From Bacteroidota bacterium (GTDB lineage: Bacteria > Bacteroidota > Bacteroidia > Flavobacteriales > Flavobacteriaceae), in the NCBI GenBank assembly GCA_018829465.1, contig JAHJTN010000005.1, positions 310,001 through 374,000 on the forward strand: a stretch of DNA of 64,000 bases. The letters are read 5' to 3'. Shown here piece after piece: positions 9,801-19,500 of the stretch. Below the pieces are notes generated by a model. The model had not been told where the DNA came from and did not search any database. It saw only the letters and a list, made by a program, of their open reading frames with translations. The translations under genes were made by a program, and so were the position numbers. Within the stretch, counting starts at the first letter, position 1. The number at the start of each line of letters is the position of its first letter.

Positions 9801-10307
9801 GTTTTGCAGTCCGTCTATACATTCCAGTTCTATTTTCGATTCGGAAATATTGGTCAAGCTAACTGATTTTATAAAGCCGAAAGTGTCGCACGAACTCCAC
9901 CCATAGCGAAAACGGAGGCCGAGGCTGTGGTTGATTTCTTCGAAAACAATTTTATTTCCGTAAATATTTTTATAAAGATTTCGAGTCAGCTTATAATGGT
10001 CAGCAAACCTTACCGAATAAGGCTCCCAAAACACGATTTCTGTATTTTGTTTTGTTTTAATAATCGTCTTGCTTCCTGTAATTTCTACACTTTCGGTAAT
10101 TTTATCATCTGTAGTGTACGGAAACAAAGCGTAATTGGCATTTTTCCTGCCGGCTGTTAAACCGCCATTGCTGGAGATAAACATCCAGTGGTTGTATGCG
10201 CTTGCTATGTTCATAAAAAAAGGGCGCATCAAATCTGCTTCAGATATTTTCAGGAATTCCTCTCCGTCTATTTTATTTAGAGCTATTTTATTATTACTTG
10301 TCGACAT
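6879..10307 (-). CDS. GH149-type beta-1,3-glucan phosphorylase
   Basis: 1142 residues with no signal peptide, so cytoplasmic. Length, the N-terminal beta-rich region (GGLTAGRKNANYALFPY) and the EWNDANNAL segment with Asp at about residue 640 match the pattern of the GH94/GH149/GH161 phosphorylase clan. There the Asp of the WND motif is the proposed general acid. GH149 members are beta-1,3-oligoglucan phosphorylases of about 1100 residues, which fits both size and context. The reaction would release glucose-1-phosphate from laminari-oligosaccharides with inorganic phosphate, saving one ATP per glucose. It lies between the GH-A/GH16 fusion and the GH17 lipoprotein. The family choice (GH149 against GH161) is from length and memory of the families, not from a search. 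Confidence 0.8.
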   Translation of the reverse strand: MSTSNNKIALNKIDGEEFLKISEADLMRPFFMNIASAYNHWMFISSNGGLTAGRKNANYALFPYTTDDKITESVEITGSKTIIKTKQNTEIVFWEPYSVRFADHYKLTRNLYKNIYGNKIVFEEINHSLGLRFRYGWSSCDTFGFIKSVSLTNISESKIELECIDGLQNILPAGVVSDLQTQSSNLVDAYKRSELHLKSGLGMYALSAVPLDKAEPSEALTANVCWSLGVKNPLYLLSSLQLENFRKGQTLVQETDIKAEKGAYLVHQARSLQPDETVSWKIIADVNYDQTDVTALIHKITNHKELSANLEKDIAKGTDQLLKLIAAADGVQCSADKLRDIRHYSNCMYNIMRGGIFDNNYSVEQKDFETYLQNANKNIYRRYAKSIAQLGVVFSLDQLRALELELKDKDFSRLSLEYLPLKFSRRHGDPSRPWNRFSINTKAEDGSKILDYEGNWRDIFQNWESLAYSYPDFVESMISKFLNASTFDGYNPYRVTKDGFDWEIIEPDDPWSYIGYWGDHQIIYLLKLLEHLDHLSPKKLPTLFAVDAFVYAHVPYKIKTFEEILSDPKDTIIFDREEDKKIRENRETLGADGTLLTNKEGQIIHVNFLEKILAVTLAKFSNFIPEGGIWMNTQRPEWNDANNALVGNGVSMVTLYYIRRFLSFFERIFSQLNENETYPVSDEMHRQFEGILQALETHQDGLSGRFSPEKRRAALEALGSSASGFREQIYTHKFSGKKTEISVKSLKSFVDLAISYTEHSIRANKRPDGMYHAYNLMTVNADQGVAISYLDEMLEGQVAVLSAHFLSSNEALEVLDSLKNSALFREDQYSYILYPNKNLKGFLDRNTLAENAVKSSVLLTRLVQDEHKGIIRKDAYGQYHFHPEFRNAKALKTALVALEDTVYAPLAKSETNKVLDLYESVFNHKAFTGRSGTFYGYEGLGSIYWHMVSKLLLAVQECCQKAALENADPTILGRLLEHYYEINEGIGVHKSPELYGAFPTDPYSHTPLGKGAQQPGMTGQVKEDILSRFGELGVVLENGVLHFKPYLLRKDEFSENLKTFRFVDVQGETKEIPINHPSICFTFCQVPVIYCMAEENKLEVHTSSGMVCLPGQSLTPELSRAVFGRTAEVISIKVFIKPTILK

Positions 10308-10377
10308 TTTAGGTTTTTATGGTTTTTATGCTGCTGTGCATATGGTTATTGTTTTTTTTTAAGAATATCGGTTAAAA

Positions 10378-12435
10378 TCAGTCGTAAACTCTTACATAAT
10401 CTACCTCTAGGGTTTGGGGAAAAGGGGTTTCTGTATTGGGGCTTCCTACAAAATGACCTCCAACAGCAAGATTTATCAACATAAAGAATGGCTTGTCAAA
10501 AACCCAATTGCCCGGCAAATCGGCAGGGGTAATTTTGTGGTAAATTTGACCGTCTATGTAAAAATGAATATAATCTGCTCTCCAATCTACTGCAAACACA
10601 TGAAAATCTTCATCAAATCCGCCTTGTTGGGTTTCAAAACTTTTTGAAACGCCTTTGTTTCCGGAATACCCCGGTCCGTGCAAAGTGCTGAGTACAATGT
10701 TGGGGTTTTGACCTCTGTATTCCATTATATCGATTTCTCCGGTCTTTGGCCAACCTATTTGATCAATATCAGAACCTAGCATCCAAAACGCCGGCCACAT
10801 GCCTTGTCCTTTGGGCAATTTCATCCGCGCCTCAAACCAACCGAATTTTTTTTCAAATTTTCCTTTGGTTTTTATCCGTGCAGAGGTAAAATAAGCGCCT
10901 TCAAAAACCTCTTTTGTCGCTGTAATGATGAGCCGACCATCGGCTACTTTTACGTTTGCAGGCCTGTTGGTGTAATATTGCAATTCGGCGTTTCCCCAGC
11001 CGTTATTTCCCCTTCCTAAGTCGAAGACCCATCGGGTTGTGTCTATTTGAATGCCTTCAAACTCGTCTTGCCAGAACGGTTTTTTTGAAGCGGATGGAGC
11101 GTGACCACTATGGTCTGTGGTTTCTAATGGTTTATTGCCGAAACGCTGTTGGTCCTGCTCGTTTGCTAAATTGACAAATGTGTAGACAGACAATCCTTCA
11201 AAAAAATTGACAAGATCTTTCTGAGTGATTGTATCTGAATACGGGTTGATTTGGTGTATTTCTTTTAGCGCATAATAGGCCGCACGCGGATAAAGATCGT
11301 ACAGACCATTCTCATCCTTAGGGCCTTTGGCACAAATCCCAAACCATTCTTCATTCATGTTATTGCGCCCTTTTTCAAAATCAAAAGCGTAACCTCCGTT
11401 GGCCCATGAGGCGTTAGTATCGTGCGTGTCTAGTCCGTAGGTTTGGCCGTATTTCCACCAGCCGTCACTAAACTGAAAAGTAAAGCCACCCAAGGTGTTT
11501 TCTGCTTTGCCCATGCCTGCCGCGTTGAGATAGATTTCTTTCCAGTTTTCAATTAAGTATTCGGCTTGTGCCAACTGGTTTTCTTCATGCTTCACGGCAT
11601 CAAAAGCATCGGAGCCAAATTCTGTGAACAGGATGGGTTTGCCATATATTTTTTGGACTCTTTCAAAGGCGTCACCAAAAGAAAGACCTCGGTACATATT
11701 GGTTCCGAATATATCTACATCCGGACAGGTTTCGGCTATAATTTCTAAAAATAAAAGATCGCCATTGCAAATAGCCACAGGTACCGATGTGTCTATAGCT
11801 TTGATGATTTTAGCAGCATCGTTCATCAATTTGTACATGGGTCTGGCTCTTTTTTCCCCCACTTCTTTTAAACGGGCATCTTCAGTAGGAAAATCTTCGG
11901 TTTCTGCGCCTTGCCAAAACAGGCCATAGTTGTTTTCATTGCCTATCAGATACATGAGAAGCCCCGGGGTGTTTTTGTAGTAGCGAACCATATCTTCCAC
12001 TTCCTTGAGCAACAGGTCTTGTGTAGCTATTTCGTCATAATGTGTTTCGGCTTTCCAAACGCCGTTAAGCGTGAGACCATATCTGCCAAAAGAATGATTT
12101 ACCATGGTATAAATACCATAATTTTCAAATATGTAGCGAATCCATTTTGGAGGAATTCCTGTATAAATTCGAACGGCATTGACTCCAATTTCTCTGAGCT
12201 TTCCCATTTCATTTTCCAGGGCGGTTTTAATCATTTCCTCTGGCTGATCCCAAAAGTTGTACTCGTAGTTGGTGCCTCTGGGATAGTAGTCCCAATTCAT
12301 CCCGTTGATGATAAAGTCTTTCCCGTCCACTTGAAGCTTAAAACCATCCTCGTTTACCAAGGCAACACTTTGGGCATAAACCAAACCATTCAAGCAGGTG
12401 AAAAAAGCAAAGAGATATAAAAGGTATTTGTTCAT
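10378..12435 (-). CDS. Two-catalytic-domain glucanase: clan GH-A barrel plus GH16
   Basis: 685 residues with a signal peptide ending at about VYA-Q (residue 21). Residues 25-400 form a clan GH-A (beta/alpha)8-type domain that keeps both expected glutamates: YLIGNENNYG (E167) and ILFTEFGSD (E272). Its start (NGMNWDYYPRGTNYEY) resembles GH2 barrels and also GH72/GH158-type beta-1,3-glucan enzymes; I cannot fix the family. Residues 450-685 are a full GH16 laminarinase domain with GEIDIMEY (E567, D569, E572). No T9SS sorting domain or lipobox is visible, so a periplasmic location is likely. The two domains probably attack the same glucan in different ways, for example endo-cutting plus exo-cutting or transglycosylation. 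Confidence 0.9.
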   Translation of the reverse strand: MNKYLLYLFAFFTCLNGLVYAQSVALVNEDGFKLQVDGKDFIINGMNWDYYPRGTNYEYNFWDQPEEMIKTALENEMGKLREIGVNAVRIYTGIPPKWIRYIFENYGIYTMVNHSFGRYGLTLNGVWKAETHYDEIATQDLLLKEVEDMVRYYKNTPGLLMYLIGNENNYGLFWQGAETEDFPTEDARLKEVGEKRARPMYKLMNDAAKIIKAIDTSVPVAICNGDLLFLEIIAETCPDVDIFGTNMYRGLSFGDAFERVQKIYGKPILFTEFGSDAFDAVKHEENQLAQAEYLIENWKEIYLNAAGMGKAENTLGGFTFQFSDGWWKYGQTYGLDTHDTNASWANGGYAFDFEKGRNNMNEEWFGICAKGPKDENGLYDLYPRAAYYALKEIHQINPYSDTITQKDLVNFFEGLSVYTFVNLANEQDQQRFGNKPLETTDHSGHAPSASKKPFWQDEFEGIQIDTTRWVFDLGRGNNGWGNAELQYYTNRPANVKVADGRLIITATKEVFEGAYFTSARIKTKGKFEKKFGWFEARMKLPKGQGMWPAFWMLGSDIDQIGWPKTGEIDIMEYRGQNPNIVLSTLHGPGYSGNKGVSKSFETQQGGFDEDFHVFAVDWRADYIHFYIDGQIYHKITPADLPGNWVFDKPFFMLINLAVGGHFVGSPNTETPFPQTLEVDYVRVYD

Positions 12436-12484
12436 GTGCGTTAAACTGATGTTTTTTTAATGATTTTAGTGCGGTCGGACTGGA

Positions 12485-14773
12485 CTATTCTTCATAAAAA
12501 AATACTGATTCTAAATTGTTTACGGAATTTCCTCCTACAAAAACTTTAAATTCGCCTGACTCAACTTTCCAATTTCCTTCGTTGTCAAAGAATCCTATGC
12601 TTTCTTCATTTAGGATGAATGTCACCTTACGGGTTTCGCCCGGTTGGAGATCTATTTGTTCGAAACCTTTTAACTCTTTGACCGGTCTGGACACGGAAGC
12701 ATACAAATCGTGCAAATAGAGCTGAACGGTCTCTTTGCCGAGCAAGTAACCTGTGTTGGTCACTTCTACGCTAACTTCGATAGATCCGTCTTTACTGAAA
12801 CCGTTTTTACTTAGTTGCAGGTTTTTGTATTCAAACGACGTGTAGCTAAGGCCATAACCAAATGGAAACAAGGGTGAATTTGTTGCATCGATATAGTGCG
12901 ACCAAAATATTTGTTTGTTATCCGGCAAAACGGGTCGGCCGGTATTTTTATGATTGTAGTATATAGGAATCTGACCCACATTTCGGGGAAAAGTCATGGT
13001 GAGTTTGCCACTGGGGTTGTAATCCCCGTATAAGACTTGTGCGATGGCATTGCCACTTTGGGTGCCCAATTGCCAAGCTTCTACAATAGCCGGGATTTTT
13101 TCTGCGGCCCATTCTATGGCGAGAGGCCTGCCGTTCATCAGTACCAAAACGATATTTGGGTTTATCTTATAAATTTCTTCCAAAAATTCTTGCTGTAAAC
13201 CGGGTAAGCCAATTTCTGTTCGACTTCTTGCTTCGCCACTTTGAAATGCATGCTCACCCAATACAATAATGACAACTTCGGCTTGCTTGGCGATGTTTTT
13301 TGCCGCTTCAAAACCGCTGCGGTCTGTGGTGTTTATTTGAACTTCCTGAAGAAACGAGGGCGAGCCATCTGTAAGTCTGACACCTTGTTCGAAAAGTAAA
13401 TCATTGTCGGGATATTTTTCTAAACCTTCTTGTACAGACACGGCAGAATTGGGTGCTGCCAAGGCACGCCAGCTGCCCAACGGGCTGTCTTTATCGGCAG
13501 CCAATTGTCCCAAAAGGGCAATTTTTAAACCTTTTTTATTGAGTGGCAAGAGCTGTTTTTCGTTTTTCAACAAAACGATCGACTTCTTGGCCATGTCTAA
13601 AACTGCTTCGTGAAAGGCGGGTTTGCCTATTACTTCTTTTTCTCTGAGTTCATCGCAATAAAGGTAGGGATTGTCAAACAAGCCCAGTTCGTATTTTAAG
13701 GTCAAAATTCTCTTCACGGCGTCGTCAATTAGCGCTTCATCCACCTTGCCTTCTTTAACTAAAGTGGCTAGGTGTTCTACGTATAAGCTCGATTCCATGT
13801 CCATATCCGAGCCTGCCTTTACGGCCAGTTCGGCAGCTTGTTCGCCGTCTTTCGCATATCCGTGAGGAATCATTTCTTTGATGGAGCCCCAGTCGGAAAC
13901 AACTAATCCGTTAAAATTCCACTTTCCTTTCAAAATATCTCTTTGCAGAAAAGTATTACCGGTTGCGGGTACGCCATTGAGTACGTTAAAAGCATTCATA
14001 AAGGTTTTTACCCCGGCGTCTGTAGCAGCTTTAAATGGCGGAAAAACTTGGTTGTAGAGTGTAGAAGTACCTACATCTACTGTATTGTAATCTCTACCGG
14101 CTTCTGCAAAACCGTAGCCTGCAAAGTGCTTCGCAGTAGCGGCGATGGTATGTGGTGCTTTCAAATCGGTTCCCTGAAAGCCCGCTACACGTGCTTTGGC
14201 AATCAAACTTCCCAAATAGGGATCTTCTCCTGCGCCTTCCATAACACGACCCCAACGGGCATCGCGAGAAATATCGACCATAGGGGCAAATGTCCAATTA
14301 ATTCCGGCGGCGGCGGCTTCGGCGGCAGCCACCTCAGCCGATTTTTTTATGGCTTCCAAATCCCAACTGGCTGATTCCGCCAAGGGAATGGGAGCCATGG
14401 TTTTATAGCCGTGAATCACGTCATAACCGATGATGAGCGGTATGCCCAAGCGCGTTTCTTCTACGGCTATTTTTTGAAGTGCTTTTACGTTTTCAACGCC
14501 CGTAACATTGAGCATAGAACCGATAAGTCCTTTGCGAAGTTGTTCGTATCTAATGGCGGCACTTCCTTCTTCGGGAGCCGGCCCGGTTACTTCCCAAAAG
14601 CCGGAATACTGATTCATCTGTCCAACTTTTTCTTCCAAAGTCATGATAGAAAGCAGGGAATCTACTTGCTTGGCATAAGGACTTTGGTTAGAACCGGAGG
14701 AAGCACTGTTGTTTTGACAAGAATGTAAAATGTTCATCAGGACAATAATTAAAATTAAGCTTAAACTTTTCAT
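12485..14773 (-). CDS. GH3-family beta-glucosidase, lipoprotein
   Basis: 762 residues, full length for the BglX-type GH3. The signal peptide ends in LHSC (Cys19), so it is a lipoprotein. The catalytic nucleophile Asp is in GLVVSDWGS (D294), followed by the alpha/beta sandwich domain and a C-terminal fibronectin type III domain (KGFEQIDLQPGET region). In the laminarin context it probably removes beta-1,6-linked side glucose and splits short oligosaccharides in the periplasm. It is the first gene after a terminator-like hairpin at 14845-14873, and a TAACTTTA box about 30 bp upstream of its start could be its own promoter. Confidence 0.93.
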   Translation of the reverse strand: MKSLSLILIIVLMNILHSCQNNSASSGSNQSPYAKQVDSLLSIMTLEEKVGQMNQYSGFWEVTGPAPEEGSAAIRYEQLRKGLIGSMLNVTGVENVKALQKIAVEETRLGIPLIIGYDVIHGYKTMAPIPLAESASWDLEAIKKSAEVAAAEAAAAGINWTFAPMVDISRDARWGRVMEGAGEDPYLGSLIAKARVAGFQGTDLKAPHTIAATAKHFAGYGFAEAGRDYNTVDVGTSTLYNQVFPPFKAATDAGVKTFMNAFNVLNGVPATGNTFLQRDILKGKWNFNGLVVSDWGSIKEMIPHGYAKDGEQAAELAVKAGSDMDMESSLYVEHLATLVKEGKVDEALIDDAVKRILTLKYELGLFDNPYLYCDELREKEVIGKPAFHEAVLDMAKKSIVLLKNEKQLLPLNKKGLKIALLGQLAADKDSPLGSWRALAAPNSAVSVQEGLEKYPDNDLLFEQGVRLTDGSPSFLQEVQINTTDRSGFEAAKNIAKQAEVVIIVLGEHAFQSGEARSRTEIGLPGLQQEFLEEIYKINPNIVLVLMNGRPLAIEWAAEKIPAIVEAWQLGTQSGNAIAQVLYGDYNPSGKLTMTFPRNVGQIPIYYNHKNTGRPVLPDNKQIFWSHYIDATNSPLFPFGYGLSYTSFEYKNLQLSKNGFSKDGSIEVSVEVTNTGYLLGKETVQLYLHDLYASVSRPVKELKGFEQIDLQPGETRKVTFILNEESIGFFDNEGNWKVESGEFKVFVGGNSVNNLESVFFYEE

Positions 14774-14844
14774 GATATTAAATTTTGAATAAAGTTATGA
14801 TGAACCGTCAAAAAAGGTTTGTCAATTAATAAACCGATTTTATC

Positions 14845-14873
14845 AAAAAAAGGCCGGCCAGAGCCGACCTTTT
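14845..14873 (-). terminator. Hairpin with T-run inside the laminarin locus
   Basis: On the minus strand AAAAGG-T-CGGC and GCCG-G-CCTTTT pair around a TCTG loop, directly followed by a run of seven T. This is a classical intrinsic terminator shape. It sits 27 bp after the GH16 stop codon and 70 bp before the GH3 start. Confidence 0.65.
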
Positions 14874-14899
14874 CGAAAAAATGAGAAATGAAGAAAAAT

Positions 14900-16540
14900 T
14901 TATTGAAAAACACGAATATAATCTATCTCATAGGTAGATTGTGTGAAAGCGCCATCGATGGCACCACCAAAATTACCTCCCATAGCAACATTTAGCAGCA
15001 TAAAAAAGTCTTTGTTAAATGGTACAGTCAGGTTATTTGGGAAGGTGTGATAATTCACATCATCGACAAAAAATTTGATTTCATTAGGAGTCCATTCCAC
15101 TTCATAAATATGAAACGAGTCTGAAACACCGGGAACAATTGTGGAATTGCTGACGCCATTTCCTCCGGAATTACCCGGAAAATGTAGAGTACTAAAAATA
15201 GTATTTTGTTGGTTGCCAACATGCTCCATGATGTCTATTTCTCCTGCACCCGGCCAAGGATTGGTGTCTATGTCTGCACCCAACATCCAAAACGCAGGCC
15301 ATGTACCGCCACCGCTAGGTAATTTGGCTCTCATTTCTACACGGCCGTACATAAATTCGACCTTGTCTTTTGTTTTGATTCTGGCAGAAGTAAATTGTTT
15401 GCCATCGAGGTTTTCTCTAATTGCGGTAATTTTCAACATGCCGTTTTCAACTACAATATTTTCGGGTCTGTCTGTATAGGTCTGCTGTTCGTTGTTCCCC
15501 CAACCGCAGTTTTGAGGACAACCATCTCCCAAATCAAAAGACCAATTGCTAGGGTTTACCCCGCCGTCCACATCAAATTCGTCTGCCCAAATAAGGGTAT
15601 CAAAATTGGAAGCGGGTGGTTCTGTGCTACCTCCACCTTCGGGAACGAAGGTGAAGTACCAAGCCAATTGTCCGCCACCAAATTCGCTACGTACATTTTG
15701 AACACCTCTAACACTTAATTTGTTTTCGGTCAATTCTAATATTTTGAATTCTGTGATACCGGCATCATAGGAAAGCACGCTGTTGTCTATGATAAGCGAG
15801 CGGTCGGAAGTTGCCTCATCGGTAATGATAGAGAAAACTGTTTCTGTACGGATGAAACCGTCTATATTTCTACATTCGTCAACAAATTGTTGTACGGGTG
15901 CATCGGGGAAAAATTTGGTAACTTCTGTCCAGTTCATAAAAGTTTCGCCTTGTGTTTCAATCTTGTAAGTAAGATTTTGGTTGGCATCAAAACTGAATTC
16001 CAAAACATCGTCATACAAGCAAGGGTTGAGCGCATTGGGCGTAGCCGAGAAAAAGCCCGGAAAATCTGTATTGACATCTCCAACGCCAAAGTGTCCGGCC
16101 ACGGTTTGGTCCCAAACCCATCTTTTGCTGCCGTCTCCGGCCAGTTGTTGGAGCACCACCGGATCGATGGTTACCTTCACATCGAGTTCGACCTCTACCA
16201 CTCCGGATGTAGATGCACCTCCCGTACCGAAAGCAAGTACTACAATTTGTGCCGTAAATTGACCTGCACGCGTAAACCTAAAAGTAGCTTCTTCTCCTGG
16301 TAAAACCAGGACTGGCGTACTTTGTTGTGTGAAGATTACTTGAAAACTGGTTGCGTCATTTGCGGTTGGACGCACCGTGACCAAACCGGACTGGTCCGGA
16401 GCTACAATGGCTTCAATTTGAAGGTTTGTCGGTGTTTTGACAGCACCAAAACTTCCTTCGTCGTCTGGTGCGCAATTCTGCAGCAAAACGAACGCGAAAA
16501 TCACGGACAGTAAAATTTTTATTTTTTTCATTTTTGACAT
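14900..16540 (-). CDS. GH16 laminarinase lipoprotein with N-terminal PKD-like domain
   Basis: 546 residues. A lipoprotein signal ends in LLQNC (Cys23), so it is likely to be surface or outer-membrane anchored. Residues 30-120 form a PKD/Ig-like domain, 125-300 a domain of a type common in flavobacterial PUL lipoproteins, and 310-546 a GH16 catalytic domain with GEIDIMEH (E434, D436, E439) and the aromatic WPAFWML strand. It should act as an endo-beta-1,3-glucanase on laminarin, generating oligosaccharides for SusC/SusD. Either the annotated ATG or the one three codons later could start translation. It follows the large binding protein gene by 43 bp in the same operon. Confidence 0.93.
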   Translation of the reverse strand: MSKMKKIKILLSVIFAFVLLQNCAPDDEGSFGAVKTPTNLQIEAIVAPDQSGLVTVRPTANDATSFQVIFTQQSTPVLVLPGEEATFRFTRAGQFTAQIVVLAFGTGGASTSGVVEVELDVKVTIDPVVLQQLAGDGSKRWVWDQTVAGHFGVGDVNTDFPGFFSATPNALNPCLYDDVLEFSFDANQNLTYKIETQGETFMNWTEVTKFFPDAPVQQFVDECRNIDGFIRTETVFSIITDEATSDRSLIIDNSVLSYDAGITEFKILELTENKLSVRGVQNVRSEFGGGQLAWYFTFVPEGGGSTEPPASNFDTLIWADEFDVDGGVNPSNWSFDLGDGCPQNCGWGNNEQQTYTDRPENIVVENGMLKITAIRENLDGKQFTSARIKTKDKVEFMYGRVEMRAKLPSGGGTWPAFWMLGADIDTNPWPGAGEIDIMEHVGNQQNTIFSTLHFPGNSGGNGVSNSTIVPGVSDSFHIYEVEWTPNEIKFFVDDVNYHTFPNNLTVPFNKDFFMLLNVAMGGNFGGAIDGAFTQSTYEIDYIRVFQ

Positions 16541-16583
16541 TTTTTAAAATTATGGAGTCATTAAAAGATTATTTTTTGGCCTT

Positions 16584-19500
16584 TTACTGACCACTAAACC
16601 TGATGTTGTCTATATAAATTACATTATCGGAAGTTCTTCCGTTCAAATTAAAGTCGGGGAATATAATAATTTGATCTATCACCCCTGTGATGCCTTTGCC
16701 AATAAGGCTGGAAACATCAAAGGTGATTTCTTCCCATTCGTTTATTTTGGTGTTGGCTACTTTAATTTCGGGTTGGGCTTCGCCGTTGTTTTCGGCAAAT
16801 TTGAGGCCGATGTCGCTGATGACTGATTTCCAAACCATGATTCTGACAATTTTATTGGTCTGATCGAAGGTAAAGGAACCTATATCCGACCCGTGTTGCG
16901 ATTCAAAACCCATCCAAGGCATACCAGCCTGCAAAGCCGTTGCTTTCAAAACTGTTCCGGAAGTATTGATGCCTGATGGATTCGGATTGGCTACAATTTC
17001 AACCGGTGGGTTGCTACCATTTTCAAAAACGGTCCAAGTCCAGTCTGCTCCAAATCCGCCTGTTTCAAAATTAATCGGATTTAAAGGTGGTGTTCCAGTT
17101 CCTCCTCCACCTCCGGTGCCACCACCGCCTCCGGTTGTACCACCTGGGGTTGTAGATACGCTGATGTCGTCAAAATGATAGACACTTCCATCGCCGTTTG
17201 TTCCAAAATCAAAGAAAATGACAAATCTGACGTAATTGCCTGCCGGTGCAGCACTGAAATTGAAGGAAATTTCTTCCCAAGCGTTGGCAGTGGTATTGGT
17301 TACGTCCACTTCGTGCGTCACACTGGCATCTTGGTTCTCAATTTTTGCCTTGATGGTGATGCCACTTTTGGGGCTCAGCACCTTCACTTTGATATAAGGC
17401 CTAGTAGCCACATCTATAACTTTGTTTTCGATAAAAGAACCTGCCCATATTTCTGCCCCTTGCGCTTTGACGAGCTCTGCAACCAAACTACTGGTATTGA
17501 TACCCGATGGGTTGGGATTGTTCACAACGGCTGAGGTGGGTATGTTTCCAAAAGAAGTGAACACTGGCGCCACGCCTTGAAAGTCTTCAATTAAACTTGG
17601 TGCGCTGCCTGTTCCACCACCTGTTCCACCACCTCCGGTGCCTCCACCAGATTGTGGGTTAAAAGTGATGTTGTCTATATAGATTACGTTATCGGAAGTT
17701 CTGCTGAAATTAAAGTCGGGGAATATAATAATTTGATCTATCACTCCTGTGATACCTTTGCCTATAAGGCTGGAAACATCAAAGGTGATTTCTTCCCATT
17801 CGTTTATTTTGGTGTTGGCTACTAAGATTTCGGGTTGCGCCTCTCCACTGGCTTCCGCAAATTTGAGACCTATGTCGCTGATGACCGATTTCCAAACCAT
17901 GATCTTGACTATAGAATTGGATTGGTCGAATGTAAACGAACCCAAATCTGTTCCGTGTTGCGATTCAAAGCCCATCCAAGGCATACCTGCCTGCAAGGCC
18001 GTTGCTTTCAAAACTGTTCCTGAAGTATTGATGCCTGATGGATCCGGATTGGCTACAATTTCAACCGGTGGGTTGTTACCATTTTCGAAAACGGTCCAAG
18101 TCCAATTGGCTCCAAATCCATTTTGTTCAAAATCAATAGGATTGAAAGGAGCTGTGCCTGTGCCGCCTCCCGTATTGCCACCGCCCTGTCCGGGTGTGGT
18201 GAGTCTGATATCATCAAAGAAGAAGGAGTCACCTGTTCCTGCATTTCCAAAGTCGGGGAATAAAATAACCCTGTCATAAGGAATTGCTGTACTGAAAGCA
18301 GAGGCTGAGGTAAGGTCAAAAGTGAGCTCCTCCCAAGCATTGCCAACAGTAGTAGATGCCTGAATCTCAACAAAAACAGTTGGATTTCCGTTGTTATCCA
18401 GAGGTGATCCGGAATCTTCTATTTTAAACAAGATAGGCGTACCGGCTCTGGGCGACCACACTTTTACACTGGCTGTAGTGCCAGCCGAAAAATCTATGGC
18501 ACCACTCAAGTTGAGACTGGCACCTGCCCATACTTGCGCACCGGCAGCTTTATTGATTTCCAATACTCTGCTGCTGGTATTGATACCGGATGCTGCAGGA
18601 TTGTTGATAATGGAAGCCGGGATGGGGCCAAAATCGGCTGCGCCAAATCCTATCCATTCAAAAGTGGTCTGCGTGTCTTCAAAGCTCAAAGGCAGCATGA
18701 TGTTGCCTCCACCGCCGCCTTGGCCGGGAGTGATCATGCGTACATCGTCGAAAAAGAAAGCATCGCCGGTTCCGGCATTTCCAAAGTCGGGGAATAAAAT
18801 AACCCTGTCATAAGTAATTGCCGTGCTGAAAGAAGTGACTGAGGTAAGATCAAAAGTGAGTTCTTCCCATGCATTAGCCACTGAAGTTGACGCTTGTACT
18901 TCAACAAAAACCGTTGGATTCCCATTGTTGTCTAAAGGTGATCCTGAATCTTCTATCTTAAACAATACAGGTGTGCCGGCTCTGGGCGACCAGACTTTTA
19001 CACTGGCTGTTGTACCAGCCGAAAAATCTATAGCTCCGCTCAAATTGAGACTGGCACCGGCCCATACTTGTGCACCGGCGGCTTTGGTGATTTGTAAGAC
19101 GCGTTCGCTGGTATTGATACCGGATTTGTCGGGGTTGTTGATGACTGCTGCCGGAATGGGACCGAAGTCAACCGCACCAAAACCAATCCATTCGAAAGTG
19201 GTTTGTGTATCTTCAAATGTAAGCGGTAAATTGATAGGCGCGCCTGGGCCTCCATCGCCCGCTGTGATGTCGTCAAAGAAATAGGTGCCGGGTTTTGTAT
19301 CCGGACCGTCAACAAACAAGGTGATGGTATTGAAGGATCCTGAAGCATTTATAGGGCCGCTCAACGGAAAGCTCAGTTGCGCTTGAGAGAAGTCAAAAGT
19401 AACTGTATTCCAGCCGGCTGTTGTAACATTTTCAATAACCTCTACTGCATCAGCTGTACCATTTTCAAATTTTAATAAAATGGCATTGTTGGGTGTAGAA

